Shown: positions 1-10,979 of the stretch, piece after piece
How the letters are laid out: every line of letters starts with the position of its first letter
Position numbering within the stretch: position 1 is the stretch's first letter
Source: Solobacterium sp.
GTDB lineage: Bacteria > Bacillota_I > Bacilli_A > Erysipelotrichales > Erysipelotrichaceae
NCBI GenBank assembly: GCA_017404505.1
Contig: JAFRCE010000016.1
Span: 1 to 64,000, forward strand
DNA: 64,000 nucleotides
Reading direction: 5' to 3'
The notes under the pieces: generated by a model
Databases searched by the model: none
The model's input: only the letters and a program-made list of their open reading frames with translations
Told to the model about the DNA's origin: nothing
Made by a program: the position numbers and the translations under genes

Positions 1-1615
1 AGCATTGATTGGGGAATTCTTTTGGATAAGTTATAGTCGTTGGAGTATTGTTTGCAATGGTTTGACCGCCCCATTGGATAATTAAACCATTTCCGAAAGT
101 TGCGGTGTTTCCACTAATAATAACGGAATGTAAATCACTATTTAACTGATCAGCCAGTGCTGCCACTTCAGACAGTTTTGTCGTGACCGCTCCGCCTGTT
201 CCGATGCCAACATCAGTCTTGGCAAGCAGGTAGTTATTGACCTGAACAGTATCATCTCCCAACTGCATTACTGCAGATGACGGCGGCAAATTCACTGTAA
301 CGGTTGTCGTCTGACCGAATGAGTCCGTCGCCTTTATCTCACACGAATATGAGTTGGTATAGATCAGTCCCGTCATCGCCTGGTTGATGTTCCAAGCATT
401 GCCGGATCTTGTTCCGGTAGAAGTAGAATACGAACTCGCTGTATTCAGCTTGTACTGTATTGTTACAGCATTTGTCGTAGAGCCGGCTGTGCCATTCCAG
501 AATGTACCATTCGCAGTCAACGTACCGGTATTTGCTGTTGCATTTGCTCTTGCGAGATTCGATGCCTGAATAGTCGGATATTCATATTCTTTGAATGTTC
601 CGGTCTGTGTAATAACTGTCTGCAGTCCTCTTGAGTCTGTAGCAGTTATCGTGAATGTCCCACTCGGTGGTGCTTCCATCGTGCATGTATACTTGCCGGA
701 AGAAAGTGTCATATTTACTGACTTGTTGCCGTTAGAACATACCACTTTTGAAATAGAAGCACCTGACTTTGCAGCAACGGTTACACTGATCGTCTTTTTT
801 GACAGGAAGCGCACAACTTCAGACGCCGCAACACCTTTTCCTGATAATGCTGTTGCGGATTCAGCAATAGTATATCCGGAAACTGTGGGTGCATATGAAG
901 ATGGAACGCTTGCCTTATACGGAATACTTTTGGTACTGCCTATCTGTGTATTCCCATTATATGTTGTGACTTCGATTGTCCCTGAATATGATGATGCATT
1001 GGGGATCAGTGCCAGAATGGCATCCATTACCGTAGAAGTATCGAACGTTACATTATTCTCAACCGCTTTAGCCGTTCCAACTGTAACAGCTGTGCTTCCA
1101 TACTTGAATACAACTGTGTGCTTGAAGGAAGAAGATTTACGGTTCATATGAATCGTAATTGTATCTCCCAATGTGAAATTAGGGCTTGAAGTCGGATAGG
1201 TGTTTATCGAGGGGACTGATGCTCTAGGAATTGTCGGTAATGAAACCGAACCGCTGTCAAAGGTTGTTGCTCCAACACCCATGCCACCAAATTCAAAACC
1301 ACCAGTTGCACTAAATGAACCTGTACCATCATCATTGTGGTTGACTGTTATCTGGCCCGAGGCGATGGTATATGTTCCAGCACTCCACTCACGGTATGCA
1401 TAGCCGATCCATCCGGTTCCGCTGATATAGAAGTCGGTATTGTATGACGCCAGCCAAACAGAGAAGTTAATCCTCAATTCCAAATCAACATATGATTTAT
1501 TTGCCGCAACATCCTGTGATCCGTGCAATTTTGCGTACACATATGCAGTGTAGTTATAGCCACCAACTGAAAAACTACGGCTTGCTATTTGCGTCCAGCT
1601 TGTTCCTAATGCCAT
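1..1615 (-). CDS. Phage minor structural protein, DUF859-like, C-terminus cut by window edge
   Basis: The ATG at 1615 follows a GGAGG four bases upstream, and the frame stays open to base 1 (538 codons), so the C-terminus lies outside the window. The translation has the pattern I associate with the DUF859 minor structural proteins of Gram-positive siphophages: beta-rich N-terminal segments, then a short 'SLPTIPRAS' motif near residue 130, then repeated beta-sandwich-like segments. The last visible residues (TYPKEFPNQC) resemble the start of the gp53-like C-terminal knob of tail fibres. It follows the collagen-like tail gene, so it is probably a distal tail or receptor-binding component. The family assignment is from memory of the motif pattern, not from a search. 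Confidence 0.75.
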   Translation of the reverse strand, partial: MALGTSWTQIASRSFSVGGYNYTAYVYAKLHGSQDVAANKSYVDLELRINFSVWLASYNTDFYISGTGWIGYAYREWSAGTYTIASGQITVNHNDDGTGSFSATGGFEFGGMGVGATTFDSGSVSLPTIPRASVPSINTYPTSSPNFTLGDTITIHMNRKSSSFKHTVVFKYGSTAVTVGTAKAVENNVTFDTSTVMDAILALIPNASSYSGTIEVTTYNGNTQIGSTKSIPYKASVPSSYAPTVSGYTIAESATALSGKGVAASEVVRFLSKKTISVTVAAKSGASISKVVCSNGNKSVNMTLSSGKYTCTMEAPPSGTFTITATDSRGLQTVITQTGTFKEYEYPTIQASNLARANATANTGTLTANGTFWNGTAGSTTNAVTIQYKLNTASSYSTSTGTRSGNAWNINQAMTGLIYTNSYSCEIKATDSFGQTTTVTVNLPPSSAVMQLGDDTVQVNNYLLAKTDVGIGTGGAVTTKLSEVAALADQLNSDLHSVIISGNTATFGNGLIIQWGGQTIANNTPTTITYPKEFPNQC

Positions 1616-1631
1616 TATGCCTCCTATTAGA

Positions 1632-1663
1632 AAAGGCCACTTCCTTGTCTGGAAATGGCCTTT
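1632..1663 (-). terminator. Intrinsic terminator after the collagen-like tail gene
   Basis: A 13-bp stem (1632-1644 with 1651-1663, one G-T wobble) with a 6-nt loop is followed on the minus strand by a short T run. It lies between the collagen-like tail gene and the DUF859-like gene, so expression of the last gene needs read-through, antitermination or its own promoter. Confidence 0.75.
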
Positions 1664-1669
1664 ATTGGT

Positions 1670-4600
1670 TTATGATACCTGTCCGGTATGGAATATATTT
1701 GTCGCCGCAACAGTTTCTCCTGCCCAGTTCTTCATCGTTCCGTACTCAGCACGATGAGAGCCTACAGCGATATAACCGACTGCTTTCAAGAAGTTTACCA
1801 GCGAATCTTCCGTGGTGAACTTGGCAATGATAGATCCATCAGACTTTGTTACTGTGAAACCTTTACCGTCAACATTGGTAGTTGTTGAAGTATTGGATGT
1901 CTGTACATGTAACCCAGCTTCATCAAGGAGCTGTTTTGCCAGGGTGATGTATTCATCCTCAGCACCTCCCTTTTTCATGACTTCACTGGATATAGAGGAC
2001 TCTGTTTGAGTTACTCTTGTCTTCAAAGCTTCGAGATCTTCATTCAGTGCATTTAATGCTTCCTGCTGTCCTTCTGTCAGTTCAGCAAGGTTACTTTCAA
2101 TTACCGGAATCTTTTCTACCGTACTCTGGATGGAATCCTTGTACTGTTTCAATTCAGTACTCCATTTTTCGGATACGATCAGAGACTGATTGAATGAGTA
2201 CTCTGCAAATCCGCCGGTTCCATATGAATACAGTTTCGGAACACCTCCGGAGAAGTATACCTGATATGTGCTGTACAGCGTCCCGATTGGAATGTATACA
2301 AGTCCATCTGCCTCAGTTGGCTCATTTGCAAACACTTCATCTGCAATGGTGAAAGTATTATTTGCCAGCGTGCCGACAAGATATGCTGTCTTCCACTGCG
2401 TTAAGGTTATGCCGGACATGTTGTTGCGAAGCGTTTTAGTTGGCATCGTGAGATAGTTATCAGAGCCATTTGCTCCGGCCTTAAGTGCTGCATTCGACCA
2501 TAAGATCGGGAATGTAATATCAAAGGCCACTCCTGCCTCAGCCTCTCTGTAACCATCCTGTGCTCCGACTATCAGTCTGTCAGAAGCAATTGCCTCTGCC
2601 GCATGAATGTTGTTGTTATATCTAGTACGATCATATGTGTTGGCATCAACAATCGCCGTTGCTCTCCAGTAAGTGCCATCGTATGTCAAATCAATAACAG
2701 CCCCGGCACCGAAATGAGTGGTCATTCTGGTTGTATTAAGATAAACGGCCTTTGCGCCTGTTGTTCCTCCCCCGGAAAGGGTAAGGTTTAACGAGGCATT
2801 GCCGCTTCCGGCATATGGCAATTTATATGCGATTTTCTTGCCAGTATATAAAGCAGCATCTCTCGTAACACCGGTCCACGCACCCGTTGCAGCAGTCTGA
2901 GTACCAACAATGTACTCTACCGACTGTTCCAATGCAGTATCAGCAGTGGCCTGTGCTGCACTTGCAGCAGAGGCAGCATTGTTCGCTGTCGTCTGAGCAT
3001 TACCGGCTGCTGTATTAGCGGCATTTGCTGTACTTTGTGCTGCAGCTGCAGCGCTTACTGCACTGTCTGCTGTTGTCTGTGCCGCTCCGGCTGCTGTTAC
3101 CGCACCATCAGCGGTAGATTGTGCCGCACTGGCCGCACTAGCAGCATCATCTGCTTTGCTTGCGGATGATGTATCGTTCAGTCTCCAATACTGTCCGTCA
3201 AATGTGAATGTCGCCGTACTTGAAGCGATCCAGTTATACGGACTGTCTGCTGTAGGTCTTGCGCCGTTTGCATAGATTGCCTTCGCACCGGTAGAACTGA
3301 TGTTTAAGGTTGGATTGGCAACGGTGTTTGCGTTCGTCATCTGAAGCGATACACTGGTGCCTTTACAAATCACTGCCTGGGCAATGGTAGCTGCTTTAGC
3401 GGCTGTGGCTGCAGCTGTGGAACACGCTCCGTAATATGAACTCGGATGCCCGACAAGACACCATACAGATCCATTGTAAACAAACTGTATCTCACTGTTC
3501 GCCGCCCATAATACCTCATTACTGGATGAAGCATTTGCACCGCCAAAGTAAATGTTTTTAGCACCAAGACTGTTAACATTCAATGTGGGCGCTGCAGCTG
3601 TATTTGCTGTTGTGAACTTGATCAGAATAGATAAACCGGCATAAAGTTCAGTTGCTTCAGCACATGCGACTACTTTTGCGGCAGTGCCGGCTGCAGTGGA
3701 AGATGTTCCATACAGCATCGTTCCATTTTCACCGTCATCGCCTTTCGGACCTTGAGGGCCTGTTTCACCCTGCAGACCCTGTATTCCTTGATCTCCGTAC
3801 ACCGCAATAAGAAGTACAGTTACTTTATCCGCAACACCGCTTTTTGTGTATTTGATGGTCTCCTTCTGCCATAAGTACTTATTCGTTGCTGACATTGCAG
3901 GAATAGTCGTGCTTGTGACAGAAGATGCACTTGGTGCTGTCTGGGTCGTTGTCGTCACATAGTTATACGTGATGCTCTGTATCCCGTTACCATCAGCGCC
4001 GGCATTACCCTGAATACCCTGTTCACCCTGGATCCCCTGCTCACCTTGAGGCCCCTGGACTCCTTGGTCGCCATATACAGCCAGCAGTAGTACTGTTGTT
4101 TTTGCTGTGGCCTTCGTATACGAGATTACTTCTTTCTGCCAGAGATACTTATTGGTGGCATCCATTGTTGGAATCGTAGTCGATGTTACACTGGAAGCAC
4201 TCGGAGCAGACTGTGTGGTCGTTGTCTTATAGTAGTAGGAAATGGAGCTAATACCGTTTCCATCGTCCCCGGTATCGCCCTTATCGCCTTTGTCTCCCTT
4301 CTCACCTTGATCTCCTTGAGGTCCCTGCGGTCCAGTCTCACCCTGAATACCTTGTATACCCTGGGGACCCTGGTCTCCCTGATCACCTTTATCACCTTTA
4401 TCACCGTAAACTGCAGCAATATGCTTATCAGTCTTGGTGGTACTAGTGGTACCGTTATCATTCCAAGTGAGCAGTTCGTAATTCCAGAGATATTTATTAG
4501 CTGATGTAGGTGCTTTGACTGTCGGGTTGAATTCACTGTCTGCTGGTGCCGTTGTGGAGTTGTTTATTGCATAGTATTCCGTGATTCCGGTCAACGCTTT

Positions 4601-6769
4601 GCCGGTATCGCCTGTATCACCTTTGTCTCCCTTGTCACCATAAACGGCAACGATATGTTTTGCCGTTTTTGTTGTACTGGATGTTCCGTTATCATCCCAT
4701 GTCATCAATTCATAATTCCAGACATACTTATTTGAAGCTGTCGGAGTTTTGACACTGGTATTGAAGGAAGAATCACCCGGAGCTGTTGTGGAGTTGTTCA
4801 GCGCATAATATTCTGTGACACTGACAAGAGATTTGCCTGTATCTCCTTTATCACCCTTTTCGCCTTGTTCTCCTTGAGGGCCAGTTTCTCCTTGAATTCC
4901 CTGTTCACCCTGGGGTCCTTGAATACCTTGGATTCCCTGTTCACCTTGGGGTCCCTGTTCACCTTGTGGACCCTGAGGGCCTTGCGCTCCTGTTCCGCCT
5001 CTCAGATTCTGTCGTGTTCCTGCAAGGACAGTAGTTTCTCCGACACTTGTAACGGTATAACGATAATAGGAATATAGAATGACATCCCCGACCTTAATTG
5101 TTGCGTCCGGATCACCACTCAATTTAGAGATAGTAAAAGTGTAATTTGGTGAAGCCGGGGCTGTTGTTGTCGTCCATATCTGCGCACCGTCCACACCGCT
5201 ATCACCTTTTTCACCATCTTCTCCAGACTTTGCAACAGAGTAATGTGTCTTTGTCGTAGTGTCAGAAAAAGATTGGACATACTTTGTCCACAAGAACCAC
5301 CCGGAAGCAATATATGGCGGATCATGTTCATCTGAATCCAGCCAGGTTCCAGTCGGTACACTTGTACCATCTTCAGACGCCTGGTAATAGATCTTCTCTC
5401 CTGTAATAGATCGTCCTGCAGCACCTGCCTGTCCCTGTGGACCTGTAGCACCAGTTGAGCCGGTGATGTCTTCAATGGATCCGGTGATAGTTGTGCCGTT
5501 GTTATATGTTATTACCGTCTTTTTCCAAGTATGGAGTCCATTGACCCAAGTCATTGTTTCTGACCAATTTGAATCGTCTGCATTAGGACGAGATCCAGTA
5601 TTGTTTAAATAATAATACTTGTATGATTTTGCTGAAGTCGCAACGGTCTGATCTAAGTCAGAAACATTTTGTGAAATAGAACCAACTGATAATGACAGAT
5701 TTGCAATCTGTTCGTTCTGATCATCTACTTCTTCAGACAAAATGGTCAGTGTTCCAGACTGCTGATCAATAATAGTCTGCAGTCTTTTGATACGAACACT
5801 GTCATCAACTTTTGTGATGATAGAATCTTTATTCTTTATCGAGATCTGCCCATTTAAAACCATTCCCGATCCGGTGCCGGCATATGTTCTTTTGATTGAA
5901 GTGTATATGCAGCTGATGCCATCATATTCAATTAAGTCAAAAGGATATATTCCATCAATCCCCCAGGTCTTCATGTTTTCGAGAGCATGAAAGCTTTTGC
6001 CATCTAAAATGCTATAAACTGTATCGATAATATCCTGATCATCAACATAACTATTGTTTGGACTTATAAATACTGTCTTTCCAGTATCATTACCAGCCTC
6101 AATCAAGTTTATTCCATCATCAAATGCTACACGAGTGATTGATATTAAGTCACTTTTCTCAAAGTTGGATGATATTTCAGCAATATGGTTTACAGCTAAT
6201 GGCTGTCTGAATATAACCTCATCATCTGGACTGATCAGAACATTGGCACCACCAAGTTCTGCAATCCATCCAAGGTAATTTCTCATGATGATAGTTGTAT
6301 CAATCCAGTTAGCTTCCTTCTGCAGAACTGCTGCCGGTAATCCAGAAGTATTAATAGTCACTCCTGTCATTCGCTGCATTTCTGTTAACTGCTGCTGAAT
6401 GGTCGGGAATGATCCTGCTTTGTATGAATACGAGCTTTTGTATGCTGCATTAAACAGAATCATTCTGTCATACAGGGTAAGCTTCAGAATTTTGGTGTAC
6501 TTTTCCGGAGCGTCCTGAACAATAAACCTTTGGACCGGTGTAGAGGTTGACTCGCCCTGATTAAGATCGATAAGAAAAATATTTCCAGCACATCCATCGA
6601 GCTCTCCGGAAATATTATTCAGTGTCATATCAACCATCAATGACGGAGTGTTTCCAATCAGCCTGTCTTCTTCGCCGGCAATGGACGTAGAAAAAGCTGT
6701 CACATAATCTGTAATATCTACAGCTGTGGCAGCTTCATTTACTTTCATCAATACCTTCATAATCAGCAC
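1670..6769 (-). CDS. Giant tail protein: tail-associated N-terminus with collagen-like fibre
   Basis: 1699 residues. Residues 1-330 resemble a siphophage tail-associated (Tal/hub-like) domain that sits at the tail tip. Residues 330-390 look like a coiled coil. Collagen-like Gly-X-Y blocks occupy about 590-646, 787-838, 899-927 and 989-1012, alternating with duplicated modules of about 70-90 residues. Residues 1202-1278 are an alanine-rich repeated coiled coil (AAQ-T-AD/AN pattern), flanked by three related beta modules near 1015-1100, 1105-1200 and 1280-1365. The C-terminus again has a coiled coil. This fits a trimeric fibre projecting from the tail tip. The start overlaps the upstream gene by 7 nt; M4 at 6760 is an alternative start. 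Confidence 0.9.
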   Translation of the reverse strand: MLIMKVLMKVNEAATAVDITDYVTAFSTSIAGEEDRLIGNTPSLMVDMTLNNISGELDGCAGNIFLIDLNQGESTSTPVQRFIVQDAPEKYTKILKLTLYDRMILFNAAYKSSYSYKAGSFPTIQQQLTEMQRMTGVTINTSGLPAAVLQKEANWIDTTIIMRNYLGWIAELGGANVLISPDDEVIFRQPLAVNHIAEISSNFEKSDLISITRVAFDDGINLIEAGNDTGKTVFISPNNSYVDDQDIIDTVYSILDGKSFHALENMKTWGIDGIYPFDLIEYDGISCIYTSIKRTYAGTGSGMVLNGQISIKNKDSIITKVDDSVRIKRLQTIIDQQSGTLTILSEEVDDQNEQIANLSLSVGSISQNVSDLDQTVATSAKSYKYYYLNNTGSRPNADDSNWSETMTWVNGLHTWKKTVITYNNGTTITGSIEDITGSTGATGPQGQAGAAGRSITGEKIYYQASEDGTSVPTGTWLDSDEHDPPYIASGWFLWTKYVQSFSDTTTKTHYSVAKSGEDGEKGDSGVDGAQIWTTTTAPASPNYTFTISKLSGDPDATIKVGDVILYSYYRYTVTSVGETTVLAGTRQNLRGGTGAQGPQGPQGEQGPQGEQGIQGIQGPQGEQGIQGETGPQGEQGEKGDKGDTGKSLVSVTEYYALNNSTTAPGDSSFNTSVKTPTASNKYVWNYELMTWDDNGTSSTTKTAKHIVAVYGDKGDKGDTGDTGKALTGITEYYAINNSTTAPADSEFNPTVKAPTSANKYLWNYELLTWNDNGTTSTTKTDKHIAAVYGDKGDKGDQGDQGPQGIQGIQGETGPQGPQGDQGEKGDKGDKGDTGDDGNGISSISYYYKTTTTQSAPSASSVTSTTIPTMDATNKYLWQKEVISYTKATAKTTVLLLAVYGDQGVQGPQGEQGIQGEQGIQGNAGADGNGIQSITYNYVTTTTQTAPSASSVTSTTIPAMSATNKYLWQKETIKYTKSGVADKVTVLLIAVYGDQGIQGLQGETGPQGPKGDDGENGTMLYGTSSTAAGTAAKVVACAEATELYAGLSILIKFTTANTAAAPTLNVNSLGAKNIYFGGANASSSNEVLWAANSEIQFVYNGSVWCLVGHPSSYYGACSTAAATAAKAATIAQAVICKGTSVSLQMTNANTVANPTLNISSTGAKAIYANGARPTADSPYNWIASSTATFTFDGQYWRLNDTSSASKADDAASAASAAQSTADGAVTAAGAAQTTADSAVSAAAAAQSTANAANTAAGNAQTTANNAASAASAAQATADTALEQSVEYIVGTQTAATGAWTGVTRDAALYTGKKIAYKLPYAGSGNASLNLTLSGGGTTGAKAVYLNTTRMTTHFGAGAVIDLTYDGTYWRATAIVDANTYDRTRYNNNIHAAEAIASDRLIVGAQDGYREAEAGVAFDITFPILWSNAALKAGANGSDNYLTMPTKTLRNNMSGITLTQWKTAYLVGTLANNTFTIADEVFANEPTEADGLVYIPIGTLYSTYQVYFSGGVPKLYSYGTGGFAEYSFNQSLIVSEKWSTELKQYKDSIQSTVEKIPVIESNLAELTEGQQEALNALNEDLEALKTRVTQTESSISSEVMKKGGAEDEYITLAKQLLDEAGLHVQTSNTSTTTNVDGKGFTVTKSDGSIIAKFTTEDSLVNFLKAVGYIAVGSHRAEYGTMKNWAGETVAATNIFHTGQVS
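3733..4997 (-). repeat. Collagen-like and module repeats inside the tail-fibre gene
   Basis: Four Gly-X-Y tracts rich in GPQGEQG, GIQG and GDKGDTG units are separated by duplicated coding modules. Two modules begin with a YYA(L/I)NNSTTAP motif and end in AVYGDKG. Two more begin with a TTTTQ(S/T)APSASS motif and end in AVYGDQG. Each pair is near-identical at protein level and visibly similar at DNA level. These direct repeats should allow module gain or loss by recombination and so variable fibre length. Confidence 0.88.
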
Positions 6770-7137
6770 TCCGTAAGGTCAAATTTCAGACCTTTTACCA
6801 GAACATTTCCGTGATTGATATACTGAAAGCTTTTTTTATTACAGTACATTGTATGCGTGGCTCTTCGGCCAAGTTTCATGTCATACAGTGTCACTGTAAA
6901 TTCCTTAGCACTCAGCAAGTTCAAAACCTGTGTAATTACTGTCGGATCCTCAAGACCATAAGACAGAGTTATCTTCAAAACATCCGCCCGGATTCGGTCA
7001 CGGTGCATAACACCGGTTTTGATATCGCGAAGTGAGTTTTCGCTATCCAGATCTTCAAGGTTTGTTGAAAAATCTGTCGGTGAAGGAAGAGCAGTCCCGT
7101 TCACCAAAACTTTCATACTGTTCCAAGTGATACTCAT
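6763..7137 (-). CDS. Distal tail protein-like (DUF6711-like)
   Basis: 124 residues between the tape measure and the tail-fibre gene, the place where siphophages carry a distal-tail-type protein. An N-terminal 'VNGTALPSP' segment, a central '[11 protein letters not shown]' strand and a C-terminal '[10 protein letters not shown]' strand give an all-beta outline like the short DUF6711 proteins of Firmicute phages. It overlaps the tape measure gene by 4 nt (ATGA-type) and the tail-fibre gene by 7 nt, which suggests translational coupling. The structural role is inferred from position and size. No enzymatic motif is visible. Confidence 0.65.
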   Translation of the reverse strand: MSITWNSMKVLVNGTALPSPTDFSTNLEDLDSENSLRDIKTGVMHRDRIRADVLKITLSYGLEDPTVITQVLNLLSAKEFTVTLYDMKLGRRATHTMYCNKKSFQYINHGNVLVKGLKFDLTEC

Positions 7138-9836
7138 ACCGCTCCTCCTCTAGCCAGTTCATTCTGCCGTCTTCTCTTATCGATGATTCTGATCAGCACA
7201 TCTGGATCTACATCTATTCCAAGATTCCGAATTGCATCCAAGATTTCATACAGAACATCAAGAAGTGCAGCAACATTCGAAAGCAATGAATCATCTACTG
7301 CAGCTTTTGCCTGATCGTAAATCTTACTTTCCGGTGCTACTACTTCACCTTCATACTTGTTATCACCGATCATTGCAAGCTGCGGCTGATTGGCTCCTAC
7401 ATAACCACCTTCTGCAAGCATCGGAATATTTGGCACATTAACCCGGAAACTTCTTCCACCGATTCCAGGAACCCAGTCAGGAATATCGAATCCAATTCCA
7501 TTGATGCGGTTAATCGCCCAGTTAACGATTGAGATAACTGCATTTATAGGACCTTTAAGCAATCCGGCAAGACCTTCAAAAATGGAACCGAAGATCTTTA
7601 CAACACCTTCCCAAGCGCTTCTCCAGTTACCGGTAAATGCACCTTTTATAAACTGAATAGCACCATCAAATAGCCCTTTGATTGTCTCCCATACAGTCTG
7701 GATGATTTTCATGAATACATTCATTACTGTACCGATTACTCCAAAACTTCTGGAATAATCCTTCTCGAAAACTGTAGTAAGGAACGTATCGAAGCCTTGG
7801 AATATTTCGGTGATACCTTCCCATGCTTTATCCACATCTAATGTGAATACTCCAGTGAAGAAATCTGCAAACCCCTGGAAAATCTGTGTGAGAGATGGGA
7901 TAAGTTTCTCTATGAATTTTCCAAATGCATCAAAAGCTCCTAAAAAGCCTCCAATAATATAATCAGCCAATGGTGAAAGGACATTATCCCACAGGTCATT
8001 AAGGAATTGCATGATTCCTTCAATCAGTGGCTTCCATCCCATCCAAACATTAATAATGGCCTGAATAGCAATTGCGAGAACACTGACCAAGAATTTGGCA
8101 ACCGGTACCAGCACATTATTCCACAAGGCTAAAACTACACTGAAAATCAGTTCTACCGTCTTAACAAACACTTTTGCAAGCAATTCACCTAAAGGCACCA
8201 GAATTGTATTGAAGAGATCCAGCAAAAAAGCACCTATCGGCACTAATACAGTTTCATACAGCGATTGCAGAATCGAGAACAGACCTGCCACTGCATCATT
8301 TACTAGCGTTCGGAAGCTATCGCTTGTTTGATACAGATAGACAAGCGCCGCTGTGACTGCTGCCACACTTATAGCAACAAGAGCTGCTGTCCCTGCTGCT
8401 GTTCCAAAAACAGCCTGAAAGCCAACAAGTATTCCTTCTCCATTTGTGATGCTTGTCCAAAGAACTTCAAAAGCTGTTCCGAGCCACTGCAACGGAGCAA
8501 CCATTTGTGTAAGACCAGATACAATCTTTGGCCAGTTCATCATGATTTCAAATGTAGCAAAACCTGCTCCGATTCCTGAAAGAAGGCTGATGATAATTGC
8601 TTTATGTTTAGTTATAAATGCAACTACTTTATCAAAAACTGCTTTGACTTTTTCATAAAACTCATCTACACCCGTAGTGTCTATAGAACCGGCACCAAGA
8701 TCCATGTCGCCTGCGGAGATACCTCCACCACCGGCACCGCCTCCACCTCCACCACCGGATCCTCCAGAGCCTCCAGAGTCTGGATTCTCCTGAGATTTCA
8801 GAACTGTGAGATTGTCAAATCCAGCCAGGAAGCCTTTCAGTTTTTTCGCATTTTCAGCAGCTCTGCCTAAACCTCCGGCAAGTCCACCGGCTCCGCCTGA
8901 TGCCCCGGCAAGATTGTCAGCAAGCCCTCCTGCACTGTCAGCAGTGGCTGCCATCGCTCCCGCTACACCTGATCCACCACCTTTACCTGTAATAAGCTTA
9001 GTGAATGCCAGGAAGTAATTCGCCAGAGTCTGCAGCTTGCTGATCAGCAGATTAATCCACTGCACAAGCGGAGCAAGGATATTGATGAATCCCTGGCCTA
9101 GAGTGGCTTTTAGCTGATTGAAGCGCAATGCAAGGACTCTTGTGCTGTTCGCCCATCCATCAGATGTTCTGGAGAAATCTCCTGCTGCTCCTGATAAAGC
9201 ATTTGTCACAAACTCCAACCTGAGCATGACCTTTTCCTGTTCGGTCATTGCACTAGTTGTCATTCCGAAACCATTTGCCAAGGCGTATTCATCCAATGCT
9301 GTTTGTGTCATTACCACACCCAGCTGTTTCAAGGATTCTGTTTCACCGGTGAATACAGATTTCAACTTTGTAAATGCTTCATCGGTTGAGAGATTATAAA
9401 AAGAGGCAACATCACCAGTCAGCCCGGTAATTGCCTCTGCCATATCATATGCTGCCGCCTCGCTATATCCAAATGATTTGGCCATTGAACCAATCTGGCC
9501 CATATACTGCTTTGCAACTGTTTCTGATAAGCCGAACTTCTCAATTGCGTTCTGAGCAAATTCATTAACCTTTGCAGTCATATGCGGGAATGTAACATCA
9601 ACCACATTCTGAACTTCTGCCAGATCGGAACCGAGATTTAAGCACTCCTTACCGAACTGGATTAGTTTTGTAACACCGAAGCCGGCAGCCAGCAGACCAC
9701 CGACTTTTTTGAAGGCATTACCCATTGTGTTTTCAGTATATTTTGCAACGTTGTCGATTTCATTGGTGAATGCCTTTTTGTTTAAGGTAAGCCCAAGTGC
9801 AACTTTTCCGACAATGTTATCACTCACGGTAATCAC
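7134..9836 (-). CDS. Tail tape measure protein
   Basis: 900 residues, the longest protein in the head-tail block apart from the fibre. Residues 1-280 are helical and resemble the N-terminal region of phage tail tape measure proteins (TP901 type). A glycine-rich linker spans about 354-378 (GGSGG followed by a long G run). Several hydrophobic stretches lie between about 410 and 610, and a 'GGYVGANQPQLAMIG' type segment near 815 is typical of the C-terminal part of these proteins. Tape measure proteins set tail length and are ejected during infection. It is placed after the two tail-chaperone frames, as expected. Confidence 0.95.
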   Translation of the reverse strand: MITVSDNIVGKVALGLTLNKKAFTNEIDNVAKYTENTMGNAFKKVGGLLAAGFGVTKLIQFGKECLNLGSDLAEVQNVVDVTFPHMTAKVNEFAQNAIEKFGLSETVAKQYMGQIGSMAKSFGYSEAAAYDMAEAITGLTGDVASFYNLSTDEAFTKLKSVFTGETESLKQLGVVMTQTALDEYALANGFGMTTSAMTEQEKVMLRLEFVTNALSGAAGDFSRTSDGWANSTRVLALRFNQLKATLGQGFINILAPLVQWINLLISKLQTLANYFLAFTKLITGKGGGSGVAGAMAATADSAGGLADNLAGASGGAGGLAGGLGRAAENAKKLKGFLAGFDNLTVLKSQENPDSGGSGGSGGGGGGGAGGGGISAGDMDLGAGSIDTTGVDEFYEKVKAVFDKVVAFITKHKAIIISLLSGIGAGFATFEIMMNWPKIVSGLTQMVAPLQWLGTAFEVLWTSITNGEGILVGFQAVFGTAAGTAALVAISVAAVTAALVYLYQTSDSFRTLVNDAVAGLFSILQSLYETVLVPIGAFLLDLFNTILVPLGELLAKVFVKTVELIFSVVLALWNNVLVPVAKFLVSVLAIAIQAIINVWMGWKPLIEGIMQFLNDLWDNVLSPLADYIIGGFLGAFDAFGKFIEKLIPSLTQIFQGFADFFTGVFTLDVDKAWEGITEIFQGFDTFLTTVFEKDYSRSFGVIGTVMNVFMKIIQTVWETIKGLFDGAIQFIKGAFTGNWRSAWEGVVKIFGSIFEGLAGLLKGPINAVISIVNWAINRINGIGFDIPDWVPGIGGRSFRVNVPNIPMLAEGGYVGANQPQLAMIGDNKYEGEVVAPESKIYDQAKAAVDDSLLSNVAALLDVLYEILDAIRNLGIDVDPDVLIRIIDKRRRQNELARGGAV

Positions 9837-9840
9837 CTCC

Positions 9841-10269
9841 TCATAATAATGAAGCGAATGCTTTCTCCAGCATCTCCATCTGTTTCATGTATTCCTTTTC
9901 ATCAAACTTAGGAGTTTTTCTCATTTTTCTGGATTTCCATTCGTTATAAATTCTCTTTTCAGCAGTGCTGAAATTCTTTATTACCTTCGGATCTGTCTCC
10001 GATCTGATCCTCACAATATTGCCAAGCGCTGTATCTGCAGATAACCCACTTAACAATGTAGAGAATTCATCCCATGTCATATCCGGTTCGTTTCTGAGAC
10101 GGATATTGTATTGCTGGGCAAAGGATGATTCGATCAGCGTCCAGTCCTCATACATGTCATAGTAAAATTCCGGGTTAGACTGCTTTGCGAAACGCTTCTT
10201 CCGTTTCCTCGTATGTCTTGTTCTGCACAGCAGCCATAATTCCGATAAACAGAGACTGATAAGCATCAA
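9841..10269 (-). CDS. Gp15-family frame of the tail assembly chaperone (probable frameshift product)
   Basis: The region from residue 33 ('NPEFYYDMYEDW') onward matches the Gp15 protein of Firmicute siphophages, including 'SSFAQQYNIRLR', 'W-EFSTLLSGL' and 'NEWKSRKMR'. The first 31 codons overlap the upstream chaperone gene in another frame, begin with TTG and have no convincing ribosome site. Independent initiation is therefore unlikely. More probably this frame is read as the extension of the upstream protein by a programmed frameshift, as for lambda gpG-gpGT. Such fusions bind the tape measure and recruit tail tube subunits. The tape measure start lies 4 bases beyond its stop. Confidence 0.85.
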   Translation of the reverse strand: MMLISLCLSELWLLCRTRHTRKRKKRFAKQSNPEFYYDMYEDWTLIESSFAQQYNIRLRNEPDMTWDEFSTLLSGLSADTALGNIVRIRSETDPKVIKNFSTAEKRIYNEWKSRKMRKTPKFDEKEYMKQMEMLEKAFASLL

Positions 10270-10492
10270 AGCTCAGTTCCATCTCTTCGATTTCACGGAA
10301 AGCTTCATCCCCAAGCGTCTTGCGAATTACCTTATCCATTACCTCGGCAGTGCCTCCGGATTCTCCCAGAAGCTCATTGATTTCGAGTACTGTGTTTTTT
10401 CGGTCATCGACCTTGTATGTTTTGTTTTCTGAAACCATCAGAAACTTTGGTTCATTTCTCAGTTTTGCACTGATATCAATAACTTTGCTCAT
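10175..10492 (-). CDS. Tail assembly chaperone (gpG-like)
   Basis: 105 residues, acidic and helical, directly after the major tail protein and before the Gp15 frame. This is the position of the short tail assembly chaperone in siphophages. Its 3' end overlaps the Gp15 frame by about 95 nt and stops at 10175-10177. The last sense codons include TTT followed by C, a candidate +1 slippage site (10189-10192). The short form would be the abundant chaperone and the frameshifted form the tape-measure binder. Assignment is by position, size and the overlap architecture. Confidence 0.82.
   Translation of the reverse strand: MSKVIDISAKLRNEPKFLMVSENKTYKVDDRKNTVLEINELLGESGGTAEVMDKVIRKTLGDEAFREIEEMELSFDAYQSLFIGIMAAVQNKTYEETEEAFRKAV
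10189..10192 (-). other. Candidate +1 frameshift site in the tail-chaperone overlap
   Basis: The Gp15 frame is +1 (equivalently -2) relative to the chaperone frame. Within the overlap the codon series GCG TTT CGC AAA offers a TTT-C slip, where tRNA-Phe could re-pair on TTC. The joined protein would read ...EEAF then AKQSNPEF. This is inference. A -2 event elsewhere in the 95-nt overlap is possible. Confidence 0.4.
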
Positions 10493-10542
10493 ATTTAAAA
10501 TGGCGAGAGGCTGCCTGCCCCTCGCCTTACCTGACCTTTCTC

Positions 10543-10977
10543 TTACGCTGCCGGAGTGAAGGTTGGTTTGCCATCACTCTGGACTTCAAATTCAAGACCG
10601 CCGACATTCGTGGAATCTCCACCGCCATCATTTGTGACATTGAAAACTCCATTGAGTATCAGCTTTGCACCGGATACCATCGTCCATTCAAGGACACCTG
10701 TTGCTTCCGCACCATTCTTGAGTGCGAGGCCTGCAACCCAGTCGTTGCCGGTATCACCAATGTTTCTCTTTCCGGAGAAAGTGATTGTGACGGATTTTGC
10801 TGTCATCAGTCTGCGAACCCAGCCTTCAGACTCAAACGGATGCCATTCTTCAATGCCGTTGTCAAAAGCAACACCGAACGTTTCAAGATCAGCAACTGTG
10901 TTCAGACTTTCAGCTGTCGCACCGACTTTAAACTGATTTTTATGCACCGGGAATACACCGGTATAAGCATTTGTCAT
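10543..10977 (-). CDS. Major tail tube protein
   Basis: 144 residues, beginning 'MTNAYTGVFPVHKNQFKVG' and ending 'SDGKPTFTPAA', an ending I associate with the major tail tube proteins of Firmicute siphophages. A 'TITFSGKRN' strand and a 'DWVAGLALKNG' segment fit the tail-tube beta-barrel fold. It lies between the tail terminator-like gene and the tail chaperones, the canonical position. It would polymerise into the tail tube around the tape measure. No additional Ig-like domain is seen. Confidence 0.85.
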   Translation of the reverse strand: MTNAYTGVFPVHKNQFKVGATAESLNTVADLETFGVAFDNGIEEWHPFESEGWVRRLMTAKSVTITFSGKRNIGDTGNDWVAGLALKNGAEATGVLEWTMVSGAKLILNGVFNVTNDGGGDSTNVGGLEFEVQSDGKPTFTPAA

Positions 10978-10979
10978 CT

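Noticed and set aside
3733..4997. CRISPR or satellite repeat
   Set aside because: The repeats are in frame and encode Gly-X-Y and duplicated modules of a tail fibre.
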